Below are positions 17,403 to 28,403 of a stretch of DNA of 64,000 bases, piece by piece (position 1 is the stretch's first letter; each line of letters opens with the position of its first letter). The notes beneath the pieces are model-generated. The model saw only the letters and a list, made by a program, of their open reading frames with translations. It had not been told where the DNA came from and did not search any database. The stretch is from the NCBI GenBank assembly GCA_022483045.1, contig JAKVOA010000001.1:767750-831749 (forward strand). Direction: 5' to 3'. The stretch is from Oscillospiraceae bacterium. Lineage in GTDB: Bacteria > Bacillota > Clostridia > Oscillospirales > Acutalibacteraceae. The position numbers and the translations under genes were made by a program.

Positions 17403-19376
17403 TTGAAAGTTACAGTGGCAAAATCGGCCGGTTTCTGTTTCGGCGTCAACCGCGCGGTCACCATGGTCGAGGACCTGCTGGCAAAGGGGAAAAAGGTTTG
17501 TACACTTGGCCCAATTATTCACAATCCGCAGACGCTTTCCAAGCTGGAAGCACGGGGCGCAGTTGTTGTGGAGCAGCCGGAAGAAGCCCCGCCCGGCAGC
17601 ACGCTGGTGATTCGCAGCCACGGTGTGCCAAAGGCAATTCGCGAGCGGGTCGAAAAGTTGCCGGTCGAGTGCGCGGACGCAACCTGTCCCTTTGTCGAAA
17701 AGATTCATCGCATTGTTGCCCAAGAGGGGGAGAAAGGCCGTACCGTTTTGATTGCCGGTGACCCCAAACACCCTGAGGTAGAGGGGATTATAGGTGACTG
17801 CACAGGGCCTGCTTTTGTCTTTCGCTCGGCGGAAGAACTGAAAAAAAGACTGCCACAGCAGCAAATTGCTCAGAAAACTGCTGTATCAGTTGTGTCACAA
17901 ACCACTTTTAGTGTTGCAGAATGGCGAAATTGTCTAGAAATTCTCAATAAGGTATATACAAACATCAAAATTTTTGATACAATATGTAATGCAACTGCGA
18001 GCCGCCAGAAAGAAGCAGAGGATCTTGCGCGTACCTGTGACGCCATGATTGTGCTTGGCGGCCGCCAAAGTTCCAACACGGCCAAGCTTTATGAGGTGTG
18101 TAAACAGTATGCACCCACTTTTTTTGCACAATGCGCGGCCGAAATCCCCCGCGATGCTTTTGCGGGGGTGCATCATGTAGGTATTACTGCCGGTGCCTCC
18201 ACACCGGCAAGCATAATAAAGGAGGTACTAGTTACCATGGCAGAAATTAATGAGGGCGCCAACAGCCCGGAAACCGCAGAAGGCGGTGACAACTTTGCAG
18301 AGATGCTCGAGGAGTCTCTGAAAAGTTTAAATACAGATGAGAAGGTACATGGCGTTGTCGTCGGTGTTACCCCGACAGAGGTCCTTGTGGATGTCGGCCG
18401 GAAGCAGTCTGGCTTTGTCCCGCGTGCTGAACTTACCAATGACCCCAATGCAAAAATTGAGGACCTTGTTAAGGTCGGCGACGAAATGGATCTGCTGATT
18501 ATGCGTACAAATGACCAGGAAGGCACCATCATGCTTTCCAAGCGCCGTTTGGATGCAGCAAAGGGCTGGGACGAAATTGTCGCAGCAGAAGAAAACCAGA
18601 CCGTGCTTACCGGCACAGTGGTCGAGGTTGTCAAGGGCGGCGTCATTGCTGTTACCAAAAATGTGCGTATTTTTATTCCAGCATCTCAGGCAACCGCATC
18701 CCGCAGCGATCCGCTGGATGCCCTGCTGAAGAAGGAAGTAAAATTCCGTATTATCGAAGTAAACCGTAGCCGCCGTCGTGCGGTCGGTTCCATTCGTTCT
18801 GTCCTGCGCGACGAGCGTAAGAAGCAGGCTGAGAAGTTCTGGGAAACCGCCGAAGTCGGCAAAGAGTACGACGGCGTTGTCAAGTCCCTCACTTCCTATG
18901 GCGCGTTTGTTGATTTGGGCGGCATTGACGGCATGATCCATATCAGCGAGCTTTCCTGGACCCGCATCAAGCATCCCAGCGAAGTTGTTAACATCGGCGA
19001 CAAAGTGCATGTTTACATCAAAAACCTTGACCACGAAAAGGGCAAGATTTCTCTTGGCTACAAGCGCCCTGAAGACAACCCGTGGGAAGTGCTCAAGCGC
19101 GATTACCCAGTGGGCACCGTTGTTGAGGCAACCATTGTCGGTATGACTACTTTCGGTGCATTTGCACGCATTATTCCCGGCATTGATGGCTTGATTCACA
19201 TTTCTCAGATTGCCGATCACCGCATTGACAAGCCGCAGGATGTACTGCAGATGGGCCAGACCGTCAAAGCAGTCATTACAGATATCGACTTTGACCGTCA
19301 CCGTGTCAGCCTCTCTATCCGCAAGCTGATCGAAAGCGGCGAGATGCCCGAGCAGGCCGAAGATTCTGCTGAATAA
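17403..19376 (+). CDS. ispH: Fused HMBPP reductase (IspH) and ribosomal protein S1
   Basis: Residues 1-275 are IspH, the last MEP-pathway enzyme; the three cysteines that ligate its iron-sulfur cluster are present at C12 (GFCFGV), C95 (TCPF) and C195 (CNAT). Residues from about 314 on form four S1 RNA-binding repeats (about 314-385, 400-475, 484-560, 570-645), the third and fourth being the best conserved ([18 protein letters not shown]). Such IspH-S1 fusions are known in Clostridia. The start is TTG 17403, three bases after the previous stop. An in-frame ATG at 18237 with its own strong SD could make free S1 (reported separately). Product length is 657. Confidence 0.93.
   Translation: MKVTVAKSAGFCFGVNRAVTMVEDLLAKGKKVCTLGPIIHNPQTLSKLEARGAVVVEQPEEAPPGSTLVIRSHGVPKAIRERVEKLPVECADATCPFVEKIHRIVAQEGEKGRTVLIAGDPKHPEVEGIIGDCTGPAFVFRSAEELKKRLPQQQIAQKTAVSVVSQTTFSVAEWRNCLEILNKVYTNIKIFDTICNATASRQKEAEDLARTCDAMIVLGGRQSSNTAKLYEVCKQYAPTFFAQCAAEIPRDAFAGVHHVGITAGASTPASIIKEVLVTMAEINEGANSPETAEGGDNFAEMLEESLKSLNTDEKVHGVVVGVTPTEVLVDVGRKQSGFVPRAELTNDPNAKIEDLVKVGDEMDLLIMRTNDQEGTIMLSKRRLDAAKGWDEIVAAEENQTVLTGTVVEVVKGGVIAVTKNVRIFIPASQATASRSDPLDALLKKEVKFRIIEVNRSRRRAVGSIRSVLRDERKKQAEKFWETAEVGKEYDGVVKSLTSYGAFVDLGGIDGMIHISELSWTRIKHPSEVVNIGDKVHVYIKNLDHEKGKISLGYKRPEDNPWEVLKRDYPVGTVVEATIVGMTTFGAFARIIPGIDGLIHISQIADHRIDKPQDVLQMGQTVKAVITDIDFDRHRVSLSIRKLIESGEMPEQAEDSAE
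18218..18239 (+). promoter_or_regulatory. Internal Shine-Dalgarno and in-frame ATG inside ispH-S1
   Basis: AAAGGAGG at 18218-18225 is followed, 11 bases later, by ATG 18237 in the frame of the fusion. The downstream segment starts [17 protein letters not shown] and leads into the S1 repeats, which resembles a natural N-terminus for free S1. The SD bases also encode the Lys-Glu of the family-conserved IIKEV at the end of IspH, so the match could be partly coincidental. Confidence 0.55.
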
Positions 19377-19388
19377 TTTTTGAAACGC

Positions 19389-19436
19389 AAAGCGCGCAAA
19401 AAAGAGCTTCGGTTCCTTTTTGCGCGCTTTCTTTTT
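19389..19436 (+). terminator. Intrinsic terminator after ispH-S1
   Basis: AAAGCGCGCAAAAAAG pairs with CTTTTTGCGCGCTTT over an 11-base loop, followed by CTTTTT. A long and strong stem. Confidence 0.9.
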
Positions 19437-19507
19437 CATGTCAGGAACCTTTTTTGTTTTTCCCGCTTATACTGGAACAGAATTTTTACAGAAGCGGGGG
19501 ATGCAGA

Positions 19508-20149
19508 ATGCGCAGATGCTGCTGTGGCCGGCCGAAAGCGTGGGGACTGCTCGTCTTATTGGGAATTTTTGTGGCAGCGGTGCTTGCCTTTGATATTGCG
19601 GTGCGCCCGTACGCTTCCGCAGTCGTGGCCTGCGAGGCGAAAAATTACGCGGTGCAGGCGGTGCAGAGCGCTGTGCTCAAGCGCTTAAACCAGAAAGGCA
19701 CTGCCAACAAGGGTGACTATGTTATCATTACACGCGGCAGCGACGGCAGTGTGCAGTCCATCAGCAGCAATGTAGAAAAACAGAATGCTCTGCAGGCTGA
19801 GTTAACTCAGGCAGTGCAGGCACTTGTCAGCAGCCAGCCGCAGCAGACGGTTGGTGTGCCGCTTGGAACATTGACCGGCAGCTCTTTTCTGCACGGCTGC
19901 GGACCGAGCATTCCGGTAAAGGTCACTCTCTGCAGTACGGTGCAGACGCACCTCATCAGTTCCTTTGACAGCACCGGCATCAATCAGACCCGTCACCGCC
20001 TTTCTCTGCGTGTAGAGGTTAATATGTACACCTACTTTGCGGGAAAAGACGCGAACCAGTGTGCGCAGGTCGATATCCCGGTCGCCGAAACTGTCATTGT
20101 CGGCGCAGTGCCCGGGGTGGTGCTGCAGCAGTCTGCAAAAAGCGGCTGA
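19508..20149 (+). CDS. yunB: Sporulation protein YunB
   Basis: 213 residues: an N-terminal hydrophobic segment (GLLVLLGIFVAAVLAFDIAV) anchors an extracytoplasmic domain. Family features are the VGVPLGTLTGSSFLHGCGP segment, SFDSTGINQTRHRLSL, and IPVAETVIVGAVPGVV near the end. In Bacillus, YunB is made under sporulation control and is needed for efficient spore formation; its biochemical role is unknown. ATG 19508 is used because GGGGG lies just before it; an earlier in-frame start at 19454 would lie upstream of the SD. No convincing sporulation-sigma promoter was identified. Confidence 0.88.
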   Translation: MRRCCCGRPKAWGLLVLLGIFVAAVLAFDIAVRPYASAVVACEAKNYAVQAVQSAVLKRLNQKGTANKGDYVIITRGSDGSVQSISSNVEKQNALQAELTQAVQALVSSQPQQTVGVPLGTLTGSSFLHGCGPSIPVKVTLCSTVQTHLISSFDSTGINQTRHRLSLRVEVNMYTYFAGKDANQCAQVDIPVAETVIVGAVPGVVLQQSAKSG

Positions 20150-22207
<2,058 letters not shown>

Positions 22208-22238
22208 TTTGTATATGAATGATATAAGGAGATACTTT

Positions 22239-22547
22239 ATGCTTACCAGTAAACAGCGCGCTTATCTGCGTGCCCTTGCCAATCCGCTGGAAACAATTTT
22301 AATGCTCGGCAAAGGCGGTCTTACGTCAGACATCGTTTATCAGGCCGACACCGCCCTGGAAAAGCGAGAGCTGATTAAAGGCCGCGTCCTACCGGAAACC
22401 TGCCCGGTTTCTGCGAAAGATGCTGCCGCAGCCCTGGCAGAAAAAACAAATGCAGAAGTTGTGCAGGTCATCGGTTCCCGATTCATTCTGTATCGGAAAA
22501 ATACAAAAGAACCGAAAATTGCTCTTCCCAAAGCGGGCAAAAAGTAA
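22239..22547 (+). CDS. yhbY: YhbY-type CRM-domain RNA-binding protein
   Basis: A 102-residue single-domain protein, MLTSKQRAYLRALANPLE at the start and a central LGKGGLTSDIVYQADTAL with the family's GxxG loop. YhbY proteins associate with pre-50S ribosomal particles. AAGGAGAT at 22226-22233 fixes the start at ATG 22239. It lies just after ligA and before nadD, the conserved order yhbY-nadD-yqeK-rsfS. Confidence 0.93.
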   Translation: MLTSKQRAYLRALANPLETILMLGKGGLTSDIVYQADTALEKRELIKGRVLPETCPVSAKDAAAALAEKTNAEVVQVIGSRFILYRKNTKEPKIALPKAGKK

Positions 22548-22569
22548 TACAATATATTTTGTGTAGCGG

Positions 22570-22588
22570 CTGAAAATCTGCTTTTCAG
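22570..22588 (+). other. Small hairpin before nadD
   Basis: CTGAAAA and TTTTCAG pair perfectly around a five-base loop, ending 14 bases before the nadD start and just before its GGGG SD. There is no T-run, so it is not a terminator; it may influence translation. Confidence 0.4.
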
Positions 22589-22602
22589 ATAGGGGATGCG
22601 CA

Positions 22603-23208
22603 ATGGACAAGCTGCTGGTATACGGCGGCACTTTTAACCCCATCCACAATGGGCATCTGCACCTGGTGTCGTCTTTTGAAAAAATAACAGGGGCCCAGCG
22701 AGTGGTGCTCATTCCCACGCGCGTTCCTCCACACAAGGCGGCTTCCGGTTTGGTCTCGGGGAAACACCGCCTGGAAATGTGCCGCCTTGCGGTGCAGCGG
22801 CACGGCTGGCAGGTCAGCGATATGGAAATCCGGCGGAAACCGCCTAGCTATACGGCTGACACACTGCAGCAGATTGCACAGGAAAACCCCGGTACAAAGC
22901 TGTATTTCCTGACCGGGGAGGATATGTTCCTCACGTTGTTTTCCTGGCACAATCCAATGCAGATTTTAAGCCTTGCCACCATCTGTGCTGCGCCGCGCAG
23001 CCTGACCGGGTTTGACCGCATGATGTGTTTTGCCGACCGGGTTCGCCGGGCCGGCGGACATGCACTGGTAAAAAATGTGCGTTACCTGCCGGTTTCCTCT
23101 ACACAGGTGCGTGCGGCTGTACAGCAGGGAAAAGATGTGCATTCCCTGGTCCCAACAGCGGTCGCGTCCTATATTCAACAGAATTCTTTGTACAGGGAGC
23201 CGATGTAG
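22603..23208 (+). CDS. nadD: Nicotinate-nucleotide adenylyltransferase
   Basis: Converts nicotinate mononucleotide and ATP to deamido-NAD. The nucleotidyltransferase motif GGTFNPIHNGHL sits at residues 7-18 and the second signature SSTQVR near 166. At 201 residues it is of normal size. GGGG lies about nine bases before the ATG. yqeK starts two bases after its stop. Confidence 0.96.
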   Translation: MDKLLVYGGTFNPIHNGHLHLVSSFEKITGAQRVVLIPTRVPPHKAASGLVSGKHRLEMCRLAVQRHGWQVSDMEIRRKPPSYTADTLQQIAQENPGTKLYFLTGEDMFLTLFSWHNPMQILSLATICAAPRSLTGFDRMMCFADRVRRAGGHALVKNVRYLPVSSTQVRAAVQQGKDVHSLVPTAVASYIQQNSLYREPM

Positions 23209-23210
23209 AA

Positions 23211-23792
23211 TTGGATACACAGGAAGCTAAGCGAATCATTCGTCCATTGCTGGGCGATTATCGTTTTAATCATTCCGTTTGTGTTAGTGAGGCGGCCAAA
23301 AAACTGGCCAAACAGTATGGCGCCAATGTAGAAAAGGCCGAAATGGCCGGTATGCTGCACGATATCATGAAAGATATTCCCTGTGAAAGGCAGCTGCAGC
23401 TAATGGCAGAGTACGGCATTGTGCTGACACCGCTTGAGCAGCATGCGCCAAAGCTGTGGCATGCAATGCTCGGTGCGGGCTATCTGCGCAATGCACTGGG
23501 TATTGATGACCAGGAGCTGCTGGACTCTGTGCGCTACCATACCACCGGTCGAGCCAATATGACGCTGATGGATAAAATTATTTTTACAGCAGATTTTATT
23601 TCGGCAGACCGTACTTACAGTAATGTGGAAAAGTTTCGCAAGCTGGCAAAAAAAGACCTGCCAAAAGTAATGGAGGCAGAGCTGGCCTATACCATTGAAA
23701 AGCTCGCGAAAGACGGCGTCCCTATTCACCCCGACACATTTGCTGCTTATAATGAAATTACACTGCAAAAACTTACTGAAAAGAAAGGCTGA
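23211..23792 (+). CDS. yqeK: YqeK-family HD-domain diadenosine tetraphosphatase
   Basis: HD-superfamily hydrolase; family members split Ap4A symmetrically. Metal-binding residues are visible in NHSVCV near residue 21, MLHDIMKD near 49, WHAMLGAGY near 84 and the downstream VRYHTTG. The start is read as TTG 23211, directly after the nadD stop, with GGGAG 11 bases upstream; this gives 193 residues. An ATG start at 23025 would sit deep in nadD and is rejected. Confidence 0.88.
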   Translation: MDTQEAKRIIRPLLGDYRFNHSVCVSEAAKKLAKQYGANVEKAEMAGMLHDIMKDIPCERQLQLMAEYGIVLTPLEQHAPKLWHAMLGAGYLRNALGIDDQELLDSVRYHTTGRANMTLMDKIIFTADFISADRTYSNVEKFRKLAKKDLPKVMEAELAYTIEKLAKDGVPIHPDTFAAYNEITLQKLTEKKG

Positions 23793-23796
23793 TAGC

Positions 23797-24156
23797 ATGG
23801 ATCCCAAAACGCTGGCCGAAGCGGCCGTCAAGATTTTAGACAAGAAAAAGGCACAGGAAATTAAGCTGATTGGAATAGAGGACATTTCGTCTTTGGCAAG
23901 CTATTTTCTTTTGGCGACCGGCACCAGCAGCACGCATGTCAAGGCGCTGGCAGATGAAGTGGAGTTTCAGCTGAAACAGCAGGGAATCCCTGCATCTCAC
24001 GTAGAGGGCTACCGCAGCAATTCCTGGATCCTGCTGGATTACGGTACGGTTGTCATTCATATTTTCACCAAAGAAGCCCGCGCTTTTTATGACCTAGACC
24101 GCCTGTGGCAGGATGGTAAAGTTGAGGACATCTCTGGTCTGCTGACTGAGGAATAA
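23797..24156 (+). CDS. rsfS: Ribosomal silencing factor
   Basis: 119-residue protein of the Iojap/RsfS family, which binds ribosomal protein L14 and blocks 50S-30S joining in starved cells. Typical segments are IKLIGIEDISSLASYFLLA, GTSSTHVKALADEVE and SWILLDYGTVVIHIF. ATG 23797 follows AAAGG with good spacing; an in-frame upstream ATG at 23695 would overlap yqeK by about 100 bases. It completes the conserved yhbY-nadD-yqeK-rsfS group and leads into leuS. Confidence 0.95.
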   Translation: MDPKTLAEAAVKILDKKKAQEIKLIGIEDISSLASYFLLATGTSSTHVKALADEVEFQLKQQGIPASHVEGYRSNSWILLDYGTVVIHIFTKEARAFYDLDRLWQDGKVEDISGLLTEE

Positions 24157-24203
24157 GCGGCCCGGCTGGCAGCTTTTAAAAAATATAAATAGAGGGTAAG
24201 AAC

Positions 24204-26615
24204 ATGAAATACGACCATAAAGCAATTGAAAAAAAGTGGCAGAATGCCTGGGAAAAAGCCGGCGTCTTTCACGCGGAAAACAACAGCAAAAAGCCAAAGT
24301 ACTTTGCGCTGATTGAGTTTCCGTATCCCTCGGGCCAGGGCCTGCATGTAGGACATCCGCGCCCGTACACCGCGCTCGACATCATTGCCCGCAAGCGCCG
24401 CCTGCAGGGCTATAATGTGCTGTACCCTATTGGGTGGGACGCCTTTGGCCTGCCTACCGAGAACTATGCTATCAAAAACCATGTCCATCCGGCGGTCGTA
24501 ACCAAAAAGAACATTGCCCACTTTAAAGAACAGATTCAAAGCCTGGGCATTTCCTTTGATTGGAGCCGTGAAATCAACACAACAGATCCGTCGTACTACA
24601 AATGGACACAGTGGATTTTTTTGCAGCTATTTAAGCACGGCCTTGCCTATAAAAAAGAAATGAATGTCAACTGGTGCACAGGCTGCAAATGTGTGCTGGC
24701 AAATGAAGAAGTGGTCGAGGGCGTCTGCGAGCGTTGCGGCAGCCCAGTCATACACAAGGTAAAAAGCCAGTGGATGCTGAAAATTACCGATTATGCGCAA
24801 AAACTGATTGATGGTTTGGACACCGTCGATTATCCGCCGCGCGTCAAGGCACAGCAGAAAAACTGGATTGGCCGCAGCGAGGGCGCCGAGGTTGATTTTC
24901 AGACGACTGCCGGCGATACACTGACGGTGTACACTACTCGGCCGGATACCCTTTTCGGCGCAACGTACATGGTCATTTCACCGGAGCACCCCTACATTGA
25001 AAAGTGGAAAGACTGCCTGACTAACATGTCTGCTGTCCACAATTACCAGGCAAAGGCGGCCCGCAAGAGCGAATTTGAGCGTGCTGAGATTGCAAAGGAA
25101 AAGACTGGCGTTCAGCTAGAGGGCGTTGCCGCGGTTAATCCCGTCAACGGCAAAACAATTCCAATTTTTATCTCTGATTATGTCCTGATGACTTATGGCA
25201 CCGGCGCTATCATGGCTGTACCAGCGCATGATACCCGCGACTGGGATTTTGCAAAGAAATTCAATTTGCCGATTATTGAGGTTGTCAAGGGCGGCGACGT
25301 GCAGAAAGAGGCATTTACCGACTGCGCAGCGGGCACCATGGTCAATTCCGGTTTTCTCAATGGTCTTTCGGTCGATGAGGCAAAGGATAAGATTAAGTCT
25401 TACATGGAAGAAAAGGGCTTTGGCCACCGCAAGGTAAATTACAAACTGCGCGACTGGGTCTTTGCCCGTCAGCGCTATTGGGGCGAGCCTATCCCGATCG
25501 TTCACTGCGACAAATGCGGCTATGTGCCGCTGCCAGAAGACCAGCTGCCGCTGCGCCTGCCTGCAGTGGAAAGCTATGAGCCAACCGATGATGGCGAGTC
25601 CCCGCTGTCAAAAATCACCGATTGGGTCAATACCACCTGCCCGAAGTGCGGCGGTCCGGCAAAGCGCGAAACCGACACCATGCCCCAGTGGGCTGGTTCT
25701 TCCTGGTATTACCTGCGCTACACTGACCCGCACAATGATAAAGAATTTGCCAGCAAAGAGGCCATGAACTATTGGCTGCCTGTAGATTGGTATAACGGCG
25801 GCATGGAGCACACGACTCTGCATTTGCTGTACAGCCGCTTTTGGCATAAATTCCTGTATGATATCGGCGAAGTCCCTACACCGGAGCCGTACGCAAAGCG
25901 CACCAGCCACGGCATGATCCTCGGCGAAAACGGCGAGAAGATGAGCAAATCCCGCGGCAATGTCGTCAACCCCGACGATGTTGTCAATGAGTACGGTGCT
26001 GATACCCTGCGTCTGTACGAAATGTTTATTGGCGACTTTGAAAAGTCCGCGCCGTGGAGCACTTCCAGCATGAAAGGTTGCCGTCGTTTTGTCGAGCGAT
26101 ATTTTGCCCTGCAGGATATCTTGGTGCCGGGCGATTCTATCCGCCCGAAGATGGAAATTCCTTTTAATAAGACAATTAAAAAAGTAAGCGAAGATATTGA
26201 AAATCTGAAGTTCAATACGGCAATCGCAGCCATGATGTCCCTGCTCAATGAGATTACGCAGAGCGGCGAGATTACACGCGAAGAAATGCGCATCTTTACG
26301 CTGCTGCTCAATCCGTTTGCACCGCATGTCACAGAGGAAGTCTGGGCAAATCTGCATTATAATGACAAAATGGCCTGCCAGCAGGAGTGGCCGTCTTATG
26401 ATGAAAGCAAGTGTGCAGCAGATATGGTTGAAATTGTTGTGCAGGTCAACGGCAAAGTGCGTGCTCACCTGACCGTTGCCGCGGACATTTCTAAAGAAGA
26501 CGCCCTTGCTGCAGCAAAAGCAGATAAAAAAGTCGCGTCTTTCCTTGATGGCAAAAAATTAGTAAAAGAAATCTATGTGCCCGGCAAGCTTGTCAATTTG
26601 GTTGCAAAGGGCTGA
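24204..26615 (+). CDS. leuS: Leucyl-tRNA synthetase
   Basis: Class Ia synthetase of 803 residues. The HIGH-type motif is HVGHP near residue 48, the zinc-binding region has CTGCKCVL and CERCG near 153-175, the CP1 editing domain contains the conserved [17 protein letters not shown], and the catalytic loop is KMSKS near 579, before [13 protein letters not shown] precedes the ATG. No T-box elements are visible in the 47-base gap before it, unlike tyrS. Confidence 0.97.
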   Translation: MKYDHKAIEKKWQNAWEKAGVFHAENNSKKPKYFALIEFPYPSGQGLHVGHPRPYTALDIIARKRRLQGYNVLYPIGWDAFGLPTENYAIKNHVHPAVVTKKNIAHFKEQIQSLGISFDWSREINTTDPSYYKWTQWIFLQLFKHGLAYKKEMNVNWCTGCKCVLANEEVVEGVCERCGSPVIHKVKSQWMLKITDYAQKLIDGLDTVDYPPRVKAQQKNWIGRSEGAEVDFQTTAGDTLTVYTTRPDTLFGATYMVISPEHPYIEKWKDCLTNMSAVHNYQAKAARKSEFERAEIAKEKTGVQLEGVAAVNPVNGKTIPIFISDYVLMTYGTGAIMAVPAHDTRDWDFAKKFNLPIIEVVKGGDVQKEAFTDCAAGTMVNSGFLNGLSVDEAKDKIKSYMEEKGFGHRKVNYKLRDWVFARQRYWGEPIPIVHCDKCGYVPLPEDQLPLRLPAVESYEPTDDGESPLSKITDWVNTTCPKCGGPAKRETDTMPQWAGSSWYYLRYTDPHNDKEFASKEAMNYWLPVDWYNGGMEHTTLHLLYSRFWHKFLYDIGEVPTPEPYAKRTSHGMILGENGEKMSKSRGNVVNPDDVVNEYGADTLRLYEMFIGDFEKSAPWSTSSMKGCRRFVERYFALQDILVPGDSIRPKMEIPFNKTIKKVSEDIENLKFNTAIAAMMSLLNEITQSGEITREEMRIFTLLLNPFAPHVTEEVWANLHYNDKMACQQEWPSYDESKCAADMVEIVVQVNGKVRAHLTVAADISKEDALAAAKADKKVASFLDGKKLVKEIYVPGKLVNLVAKG

Positions 26616-26625
26616 TACCTTAAAA

Positions 26626-26663
26626 AATGGACCAATCGGTCTTTACGGGCCGAAAAGTCCATT
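26626..26663 (+). other. Hairpin just after leuS without a T-run
   Basis: AATGGAC (26626-26632) pairs with GTCCATT (26657-26663), with an internal CGG/CCG pairing. The usual uridine tract is absent, so it is either a weak terminator or mRNA 3'-end structure. Confidence 0.35.
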
Positions 26664-26680
26664 CTTACTGTCAGAATTTT

Positions 26681-26709
26681 TTGCACGCAGGCACCAGATG
26701 TGCTATGAT
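26681..26709 (+). promoter_or_regulatory. Sigma-A promoter of the cobalamin-riboswitch transcript
   Basis: TTGCAC at 26681-26686 and TATGAT at 26704-26709 with a 17-base spacer; TGC directly before the -10 makes it an extended -10 promoter. Confidence 0.75.
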
Positions 26710-26724
26710 ACAAATAAATAAAAT

Positions 26725-26905
26725 TTGCCTTGCAGGCGCCGCTTTTAAAAAGCGGCTCAAAAGGGAATGAGGTCAAACTCCTCAGCAGCATACTCTACTG
26801 TAAAAGCTACGAAATACATTTGCCACTGAATGTTCTTTTATTCGGGAAGGCTGTAAAGTAGGTCAGAAGCTTTAAGCCAGGATATCTGCCTGTAAGCGCC
26901 AGTGA
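26725..26905 (+). promoter_or_regulatory. Cobalamin (B12) riboswitch aptamer
   Basis: The aptamer core starts with CAAAAGGGAATGAGGTCAAA followed by CTCC and GCAGC (about 26756-26790). Downstream are the conserved GCCACTG and GGGAAGG elements and, at 26873-26894, the B12 box AAGCCAGGATATCTGCCTG. Spacing and order match the adenosylcobalamin-type class. A terminator follows before the first coding region, so cobalamin is expected to switch the two downstream surface-protein genes off. Identification rests on the conserved motifs, not on a covariance search. Confidence 0.88.
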
Positions 26906-26973
26906 ATCCAACGGTGTGGAAGGATTACGCGAAGTCCGGTTTCTGTTTCGATGGGCTTTTGTAGTAAAATTTT

Positions 26974-27002
26974 GCGCTGCTTTTAGCAGCGCTTTCTTTT
27001 TG
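26974..27002 (+). terminator. Riboswitch-linked intrinsic terminator
   Basis: GCGCTGC (26974-26980) and GCAGCGC (26986-26992) form a perfect stem with a five-base loop, followed by TTTCTTTTTG. It lies between the B12 box and the first DUF4430 gene. Confidence 0.88.
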
Positions 27003-27062
27003 TGCACCCAATTCGCCGACCAGGTGAAAAGGGTGCTATTTTTATAGAATCGAGAGAGAAAA

Positions 27063-28382
27063 ATGGAGAAACAAAAAAAGCGCAGACTGTATAATGCGCT
27101 GATGGGCATTGCCATTGCGGTGGTGGCATTTTCCGGCATTATGATAGTTGGCAGTGTAAAGGGATGGTTTCAGCCCAATACAACAGCTGCTGCTGCCAGC
27201 AGCGCACAGACACCGGTTTGGAGCGTCAGCCAAAAAAGCGGCGGCGCAGATATTTCCCGTAGCGGTATCGATTATGCGCTGGATACAGGCACCCGTATTC
27301 GAGATGGCGATACCATTGAGGCACTTAGCGGCGGCAGCGTTACGCTGACCTGCGGCCAAAACAAAATTTACTGCGACCAAAACAGCAGCCTTTCTTTTGC
27401 AAAAGAAAGCAAAAATGTCCTTCTGCCAAAGCTCGCAAGCGGCGAAGCCTTCTACGAGGTTTCTTCCGATTTTCATGCACAGGCGGGCGGCAAGAGTCTA
27501 TCAGCCACAAATGCCACTTTTTCGGTCAGCGCGCCAAGCGGCAGTCTCAGTTTATATGTTTACGGCGGGTCGGTACAGCTGGAGGGCAAAACTTACCCGG
27601 AAAAAACAGCAGTCAGCATTGTGCAGGACAAAGCCTATTCATCCGTGCTTTCCATTCGCTCCCTCAATGATTTCTGTACCAACAGCCTAGAAAAGGCAAA
27701 CAGCGAAAAGCGGTCTACCTGTTTTTCCAATGCAGACTTAAAAGCTCAGACGGTCAGCCGGGAAAAGGAAAATGCCGCTGCTTTACAAAAAGCTCTGCAG
27801 CAGTCTTCTTCTGCAGGCGGGGAGGTTTCCCCGGGTGGAAAGACGGCTGCATCTGCTTCGTCTGGGAAAAGCGGGCAGAGCGGCACATCAAACGGACGGC
27901 AAAGCGCGGCACAGCAGAAGACGGGCGGTACTGTTTCTGCGGGCGGGCAGGCCGGGCAAACTCCCTCTTCTTCAGAAAATACTTGTACCATTGAAATTCG
28001 CTGTGATACCATTCTGCACAACAAAGGAGATTTAAAGTCCGGGAAAAGCGGCTATGTCCCTGCAGATGGTACGATTCTTTCGACCGTTCAGGTCAGCTTT
28101 CAAAAAGGCGAAACCGTGTTTGACGTGCTCAAACGTGTCACCGCAAAGGCGGGTATTCAGCTGGAGTATTCATGGACCCCCATGTACAACAGCTATTACA
28201 TAGAGGGAATCCATCATCTGTACGAATTCGACTGCGGCAGTCAGTCCGGCTGGATGTATAAGGTCAACGGTTGGTTCCCAAATTACGGCTGCTCTGCTTA
28301 TAAGCTCAAGTCCGGCGACAGTATTGTGTGGTGCTATACCTGCAAAGGCTTGGGTGCAGATGTAGGCGGCAGTGTTGGTTAA
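27063..28382 (+). CDS. Membrane-anchored protein with FecR-like and transcobalamin-like (DUF4430) domains
   Basis: 439 residues. A single N-terminal membrane segment (about 10-33) anchors an extracellular protein. Residues about 50-190 form a beta-rich FecR-like domain (ALDTGTRIRDGDTIEALSGG, then repeated short strands). A Ser/Gly/Gln-rich linker (about 235-305) leads to a C-terminal DUF4430 domain with SGWMYKVNGWFPNYGCSAY and SGDSIVWCYTCKGLG. DUF4430 resembles the C-terminal beta domain of transcobalamin and intrinsic factor. Control by the cobalamin riboswitch supports a role in binding corrinoids outside the cell, which is an inference. GAGAGAG serves as SD. Confidence 0.75.
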   Translation: MEKQKKRRLYNALMGIAIAVVAFSGIMIVGSVKGWFQPNTTAAAASSAQTPVWSVSQKSGGADISRSGIDYALDTGTRIRDGDTIEALSGGSVTLTCGQNKIYCDQNSSLSFAKESKNVLLPKLASGEAFYEVSSDFHAQAGGKSLSATNATFSVSAPSGSLSLYVYGGSVQLEGKTYPEKTAVSIVQDKAYSSVLSIRSLNDFCTNSLEKANSEKRSTCFSNADLKAQTVSREKENAAALQKALQQSSSAGGEVSPGGKTAASASSGKSGQSGTSNGRQSAAQQKTGGTVSAGGQAGQTPSSSENTCTIEIRCDTILHNKGDLKSGKSGYVPADGTILSTVQVSFQKGETVFDVLKRVTAKAGIQLEYSWTPMYNSYYIEGIHHLYEFDCGSQSGWMYKVNGWFPNYGCSAYKLKSGDSIVWCYTCKGLGADVGGSVG

Positions 28383-28403
28383 AGCGTAAAACGGAGGGAA
28401 AAA

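Noticed and set aside
18327-19439. 370-codon antisense ORF opposite the S1 repeats
   Set aside because: It mirrors the S1 coding frame, lacks an SD and runs through the terminator at 19389; it is a shadow.
19441-19507. Promoter for yunB
   Set aside because: TATACT at 19468 has neither a TG extension nor a -35 at the right distance, and no sigma-E pattern was seen.
24157-24203. T-box leader for leuS
   Set aside because: The gap before leuS is 47 bases and lacks a TGGNACCGCG core and any terminator.
25608-26468. Long antisense ORF inside leuS
   Set aside because: Codon-bias shadow of leuS; no SD and no recognisable domain.
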